A model generated the notes under the pieces. It had not been told where the DNA came from, made no database searches, and saw nothing but the letters and a program-made list of their open reading frames with translations. Shown here piece by piece: positions 60,342 through 64,000 of a DNA stretch of 64,000 bases (position 1 is the stretch's first letter; each line of letters starts with the position of its first letter). The position numbers and the translations under genes were made by a program. This stretch comes from Desulfurispirillum indicum S5 (GTDB taxonomy: Bacteria; Chrysiogenota; Chrysiogenetes; Chrysiogenales; Chrysiogenaceae): NCBI RefSeq assembly GCF_000177635.2, contig NC_014836.1, forward strand, positions 2,712,001 to 2,776,000. The letters run 5' to 3'.

Positions 60342-61622
60342 CTATGGCTTCACCGAGACCAGTCCGCGAGAAGCGGTTTTTCCGTCAAAAAAGCTGACCA
60401 GATCGACCAGTTCCCCAGCTTCATTCAAGAGCCGCAGAGCCACCTGGGCCACTTTTTCATTGGCATTGCGGGTACTGTCCCAGGTCTGCTCATGGGTCTG
60501 GATGGTGTGCATGATCTCCTGGGTCATGCCGGCCATGCTGAGGATTTCCTGCTCCATGGAGCCAATAGTGGCGGTGGTCTCCCGGGCTTCCTGGGAGATG
60601 ACCACAGTGTGTTCGCGGCTCTGGGTAGCCTGCTCAATGGCGTCGGCGCAGCGCAGGCGCATTTCGCTGGAGAGAGTGTCGATCTCCTTGGCGGTCATCA
60701 TGGTCATTTCGGCCAGTTTGCGCACTTCGTCTGCCACCACCGAGAAGCTTCTGCCGTTTTCTCCGGCCCGTGCCGCTTCAATGGCGGCGTTGAGAGCCAG
60801 CAGGTTGGTCTGGTCGGCAACTTCGTGAATGGAGCGGATAAAGTTGCCGATCCGGTTGGAACTGTCTTCAAGCTTTGCCATCAGATGGGTCAGACGGTCC
60901 AGTGACTGGGTAATGGTACCCATGCGCTCAATGGTATCGCGTACCTGGGCGGCTCCGCGCAGGGTAATGTCTTTCATCTGCTGAGCTTCCTGCTCCGCAT
61001 TGTGCAGCTTTGCGCTGATATGCTCCATCAGCTTCACCAGGCTCTCGTTACTGTTGAAGAGTTCCTGACTGGAGCCATCCAGCTCACGGGCACTGGTGCT
61101 GATGATATCGGTGGACTGGCGCACTTTGCCAGTTACATCCCGCAGGCTGCTCAACAGCCGATCCACGGCATTGCCCAGCACATCACGGGGGCCGCGGGAC
61201 AGCGCTTCCTGCTCCAGGTTACCCTCGCTGGCCTGCTCCAGGGTTCTCGCCTTGGCGTCCAGGTCCGCCAGAAAGCGGTTAAAGGCGCTGGCCACATCGC
61301 CTATCTCGGTTCCCCGTTCAACTTCCACCCGCTGGGTCAGATCACCGCTGCCGGCAATGCTGGTGACGGTGGAAATGGTATCCACCCAGCTCATGCGCGC
61401 GCCATGCTCACTGACGTTCAGGCCCACCTCTTCATCTTCAGGGGAGGCCCGCACCATGCCCGTTTCCAGCAAAGTGAACCCTGCCTGCATGATAAACACC
61501 AGCGCTGTGGCAATCAGGATCCACAGCATATCTATATTCGCCTGGGTCACCAGATCTTCCGGCACTCCCCACGCACTCCCCGTAAACGCAAGCACACCCA
61601 TGACAACTGGTACGACTTTCAC
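60342..61622 (-). CDS. Chemoreceptor-like signalling protein carrying remnants of an ammonium transporter
   Basis: 426 residues from a GTG with GGGAG upstream. Residues 1-20 are a signal-like stretch. Residues 28-59 ([19 protein letters not shown], then LLETGMVRA) are the first membrane helix of an Amt/MEP ammonium transporter. Directly after it [15 protein letters not shown] matches the cytoplasmic tail of Amt proteins. The roughly 350 residues between, which form the channel, are absent. A HAMP-like segment and the chemoreceptor hairpin follow, with [20 protein letters not shown] and [13 protein letters not shown]. No ligand domain remains. It may signal by dimerising on the single helix or be non-functional; the intact frame suggests it is still made. 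Confidence 0.85.
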   Translation of the reverse strand: MKVVPVVMGVLAFTGSAWGVPEDLVTQANIDMLWILIATALVFIMQAGFTLLETGMVRASPEDEEVGLNVSEHGARMSWVDTISTVTSIAGSGDLTQRVEVERGTEIGDVASAFNRFLADLDAKARTLEQASEGNLEQEALSRGPRDVLGNAVDRLLSSLRDVTGKVRQSTDIISTSARELDGSSQELFNSNESLVKLMEHISAKLHNAEQEAQQMKDITLRGAAQVRDTIERMGTITQSLDRLTHLMAKLEDSSNRIGNFIRSIHEVADQTNLLALNAAIEAARAGENGRSFSVVADEVRKLAEMTMMTAKEIDTLSSEMRLRCADAIEQATQSREHTVVISQEARETTATIGSMEQEILSMAGMTQEIMHTIQTHEQTWDSTRNANEKVAQVALRLLNEAGELVDLVSFFDGKTASRGLVSVKP

Positions 61623-61739
61623 GCGCTCCCTCTTCTCCGAGGCAGAGCAAGCAGCCAGCGCACATCGTCCACCCCATGGAAATTGATCTATCTCACCTTA
61701 TAGACATGACTTACCAGATAATGTCAACAGGAAAATACT

Positions 61740-61800
61740 GTGTAGGAAATATGACAAGCGTAAATATGACAGGAAGTTAGGCGAAATGACACCCTGATTC
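61740..61800. promoter_or_regulatory. Repeated AAATATGACA words upstream of the glyoxalase II gene
   Basis: AAATATGACA occurs twice, about 17 bases apart, followed by GAAATGACA. The spacing of direct repeats suggests a transcription-factor site. The rest of 61623-61987, including an open frame without motifs before the ATG at 61988, shows nothing recognisable. Confidence 0.3.
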
Positions 61801-61987
61801 CAGAGACTTGCCTCGCCTAACGTATTTCAAAAGAAACAACTATCCGGTTGGAATTGCAGACAGCGCGAAAAGGCAGTACATTGCCGCAAGCAAAGGCGTC
61901 CTGAAAAAAATTCACAATGTCATAAAGCTAACACAAGCTTTCTCGGCAACTTACACAGGACTTCCCCGCCGAAAAAGGAGCGTACCC

Positions 61988-62767
61988 ATGAAAATTATCC
62001 CCATTCCCTGCGCCCAGGACAACTACGCCTACCTGATTCTCTGCGAGGAGACCGGAGAGTCAGCAGTGGTGGATCCATGCCAGTTCGCTCCCGTCGATCG
62101 CGTCATCAGGCATCATGATATCCGCCCCACGGCCCTGCTGTGCACCCACCACCACGCCGACCATGTGGGTGGTGTGGAGGAGCTGCTGCAGGCGTATCCC
62201 GGCCTGCGGGTGTGGGCTCACACTTCAGACCGTGGGCGCATCCCCGGTCAGAACGGCTTCGCCAATGACGGTGATACCCTCACCGTCGGCAAGATCCCGG
62301 GGCGTGTCCTCCATACCCCCGGCCACACCAGGGGAAGTGTGGTGTATCACTTTGATGGCGCCGCCTTTACGGGGGACTCCCTGTTCAGCGCGGGCTGTGG
62401 GCGACTCTTCGAGGGCAGTGCAGAGCAGATGTACCACTCACTGAACGTCAGGCTGGCCAGCCTGACGGATGATGTGGCCATCTACTTCGGCCACGAATAC
62501 ACCGAAAGCAACCTGCGCTTTGCCCGCCATGTTGAGCCATCCAACCCGGCGCTGCTTGGCTACCACGACGAAGTACAGGCCCTGCGCCGCATGGGCAAAG
62601 CCACCACGCCTTCCACCATGGGGCAGGAGCGACTGATAAACCCCTTCCTGCGCTGTCATACCGAAGACGTTCAGGATTACGCGCGGCGCTTTCTGGGTGA
62701 AGTGGACCAGGATCTGGACCCCGCAGAGGTATTCGGCATACTGCGTGGGCACAAAGACCGCTTTTAA
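61988..62767 (+). CDS. gloB: Hydroxyacylglutathione hydrolase (glyoxalase II)
   Basis: 259 residues from MKIIPIPCAQDNYAYL, the typical start of GloB; an extended upstream frame was not used. Metallo-beta-lactamase fold with CTHHHADHVGG (the THxHxDH metal motif), HTPGHTRGSVVYH, FTGDSLFSAGCGRLFEG and YFGHEYTESNLRFA. The C-terminal substrate domain ends GILRGHKDRF. It hydrolyses S-lactoylglutathione, the second step of methylglyoxal detoxification in the cytosol. No glyoxalase I is in the window. An LR repeat follows. Confidence 0.95.
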   Translation: MKIIPIPCAQDNYAYLILCEETGESAVVDPCQFAPVDRVIRHHDIRPTALLCTHHHADHVGGVEELLQAYPGLRVWAHTSDRGRIPGQNGFANDGDTLTVGKIPGRVLHTPGHTRGSVVYHFDGAAFTGDSLFSAGCGRLFEGSAEQMYHSLNVRLASLTDDVAIYFGHEYTESNLRFARHVEPSNPALLGYHDEVQALRRMGKATTPSTMGQERLINPFLRCHTEDVQDYARRFLGEVDQDLDPAEVFGILRGHKDRF

Positions 62768-62837
62768 TAACTGAGGTTTCGCATCCTTGCCGCCTTGGCT
62801 TCAGGCATTACTGTTCTGATGTTTGCACGCGAAAATA

Positions 62838-63506
62838 GTATTGATTTTGCATGCTTGACTCATCTGGTATTTCTCTTTTCGTTTGTGGATATTGTCCTTT
62901 TTGACCGCGCAAAAAGGACGCAAAAACGCGCCCCCCGAACGCCCGTTTTTTCCGGCTCGTTTGCTCGCCTGTTCTGGAGATCCGGCAGCAGGCTGCTCAA
63001 AGAGGCCCATCTGCTGCGTTGCCGGGCACACGGGGGAACTGTCTGCTTCTGCCTCTCCCCCGTGTGCTGGTCCAGCCAGGGCGCGCCGACTGTCAGGCTG
63101 CTGAAAAGCCCTCATCTGCGGCGTTGCTCACAAGTGCTCGTCGCTGCGACGTACAGGAAGTACGCCTCACTCCTCACCTTGCTTGCGCCTTGCACCTGAG
63201 AACTTTTCAATTGCCTGCATAACGCTATGGACCCGCAGGGTTGCCGCCATGACGGCGGCAACCGCAAACCTAAAGCCACGGAGGGCGGTTGTTTGCGGTC
63301 CCCAGTTCCAGGCAAGCGGGCGGCTGAAAAGGACAGCACTGGGGGGCGCTTCCCAGCCACTTTTGGCGACCCAAAAGTGGCAAAAGAAACTCATAAACAG
63401 GGTGAGGGCAATGTTAAGCGACGCAGTCTGTGCAGAACCATTTCTGCCATTAGAACATAGCATCAGGGTCAGCGCAGACAATCGCCGCGGGGTGCGAAAG
63501 TTCAGT
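62838..63506 (+). repeat. LR repeat with internal deletion and an inserted SPR
   Basis: Starts like the 9035 copy and has both end hairpins (62894-62919 and 63356-63381). The internal LR-type SPR is cut off after GTTGCCGGGCA, and the following 150 bases of the 9035 copy are missing. An extra, free-standing type SPR sits at 63094-63217. It covers the whole gap between gloB and pcm. No gene is seen. Confidence 0.8.
63094..63217 (-). repeat. SPR foldback repeat inserted into LR
   Basis: 124 bp from CAGGCTGCTG to AATTGCCTG. Other LR copies read GCCGACTGGAACGC at this point; here the element replaces the GG between GACT and AACGC, with two and three extra bases. This defines the ends of the element. 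Confidence 0.85.
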
Positions 63507-63514
63507 AAGAAGTG

Positions 63515-64000
63515 TTACAAAAGAGGTACAAAGGCGAAGCCGGGGTGCTCCCAGGACTGCAGAACGCCGTCTTCACCCTTGTGGAGATGCCAGATGGAGC
63601 CCGCCACCGGGATCACCAGGTTCCCGTTACAGGCCAGCTGCGGCAGAAGCTGCTGTATGGCTTTCTGACTGGCAGCGCCAGCGGAGACGAGAATGCGGTC
63701 GAACACCTGCCCCGGCTGCCCCAGCTCTCCGGGGGTTGCCTTGTCAATGGCTGCCTGGGGAAAATCCCACAGGCTCAGATTCTGCTGTCCCAGCTCCACC
63801 AATGCGTCAATCAGCTCCAATCCCTGCACGAAACCCTCGGCACCCACCACATGGGCCAGCAGAGCGGTGGTCCAGCCTGACCCCGAACCAATATCCAGCA
63901 CGCGATTGCCCGGCTGAGGCTGCAACCGTTCCAGCATGAAGGCCACGGTCCAGGGCTGGGAGATGGTCTGGCCATGACCGATGGGCAGGGGGTGATCCTC
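63515..64000 (-). CDS. pcm: Protein-L-isoaspartate O-methyltransferase, N-terminus beyond window
   Basis: 162 residues are visible; the frame is open to the right edge, so the first part is missing. Motifs: PIGHGQTISQPW (the family signature), VAFMLERLQPQPG, the SAM-binding VLDIGSGSGWTTALLA and the post-motif FDRILVSAGA. The enzyme methylates damaged isoaspartyl residues to start their repair. The C-terminus is complete with a TAA stop eight bases from the LR repeat. Confidence 0.93.
   Translation of the reverse strand, partial: EDHPLPIGHGQTISQPWTVAFMLERLQPQPGNRVLDIGSGSGWTTALLAHVVGAEGFVQGLELIDALVELGQQNLSLWDFPQAAIDKATPGELGQPGQVFDRILVSAGAASQKAIQQLLPQLACNGNLVIPVAGSIWHLHKGEDGVLQSWEHPGFAFVPLL

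Overview
The window reads as chromosomal DNA of an anaerobically respiring Gram-negative bacterium. The evidence is outer-membrane proteins ending in aromatic residues, lipoprotein and Tat signals, clusters of multiheme c-type cytochromes, and a tetrathionate/selenate-reductase-type molybdoenzyme operon. The mixture recalls Chrysiogenota such as Desulfurispirillum, or Desulfuromonas-like bacteria; this is an impression from gene content, not a database match. No rRNA, tRNA or CRISPR array was seen.

Layout. 1-9 kb: an edge-truncated DUF4405 cytochrome-b-like protein, a small secreted Ca-binding-type protein behind a folded leader, and purine genes (purD; purB; purM-purN) with a GntR/FCD regulator and an M16 peptidase homologue. 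9-15 kb: repeats, a receiver protein with an acidic tail, dgt and acnB. 15-31.6 kb: a minus-strand surface-polysaccharide cluster (dTDP-rhamnose genes, manC, four glycosyltransferases, methyltransferase, sugar aminotransferase, radical SAM enzyme, flippase and a TMTC-like membrane glycosyltransferase with TPRs). 31.9-39 kb: a triheme cytochrome, a coiled-coil gene between 470-bp direct repeats, and a three-gene porin-cytochrome conduit (beta-barrel, decaheme, 15-heme lipoprotein). 39.6-42.2 kb and 48-49.4 kb: two copies of an Rpn-type nuclease (one broken by a repeat), an IS630-family element and a GxxExxY remnant. 42.3-48 kb: a four-gene phosphorelay with a diguanylate cyclase. 49.6-52.2 kb: glgA and a Fic protein. 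52.3-60.3 kb: ttrBCA-type operon with a two-component system. 60.3-64 kb: a chemoreceptor-like protein with remnants of an ammonium transporter, glyoxalase II and an edge-truncated pcm.

Two non-coding repeat families run through the window. One is a foldback element of about 124 bp (called SPR here, eight copies). The other is a 600-700 bp element (called LR here, five full or partial copies) that has hairpins near both ends and carries an SPR inside. Comparing copies shows one SPR inserted into an LR and another disrupting the Rpn gene, so the SPR has been mobile.

Functional links. The porin-cytochrome operon could carry electrons across the outer membrane, and the TtrBCA-type enzyme would reduce a sulfur or selenium oxyanion using quinol. 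The GntR regulator may control both purB and acnB, because the same palindrome lies between the -35 and -10 elements of both promoters.
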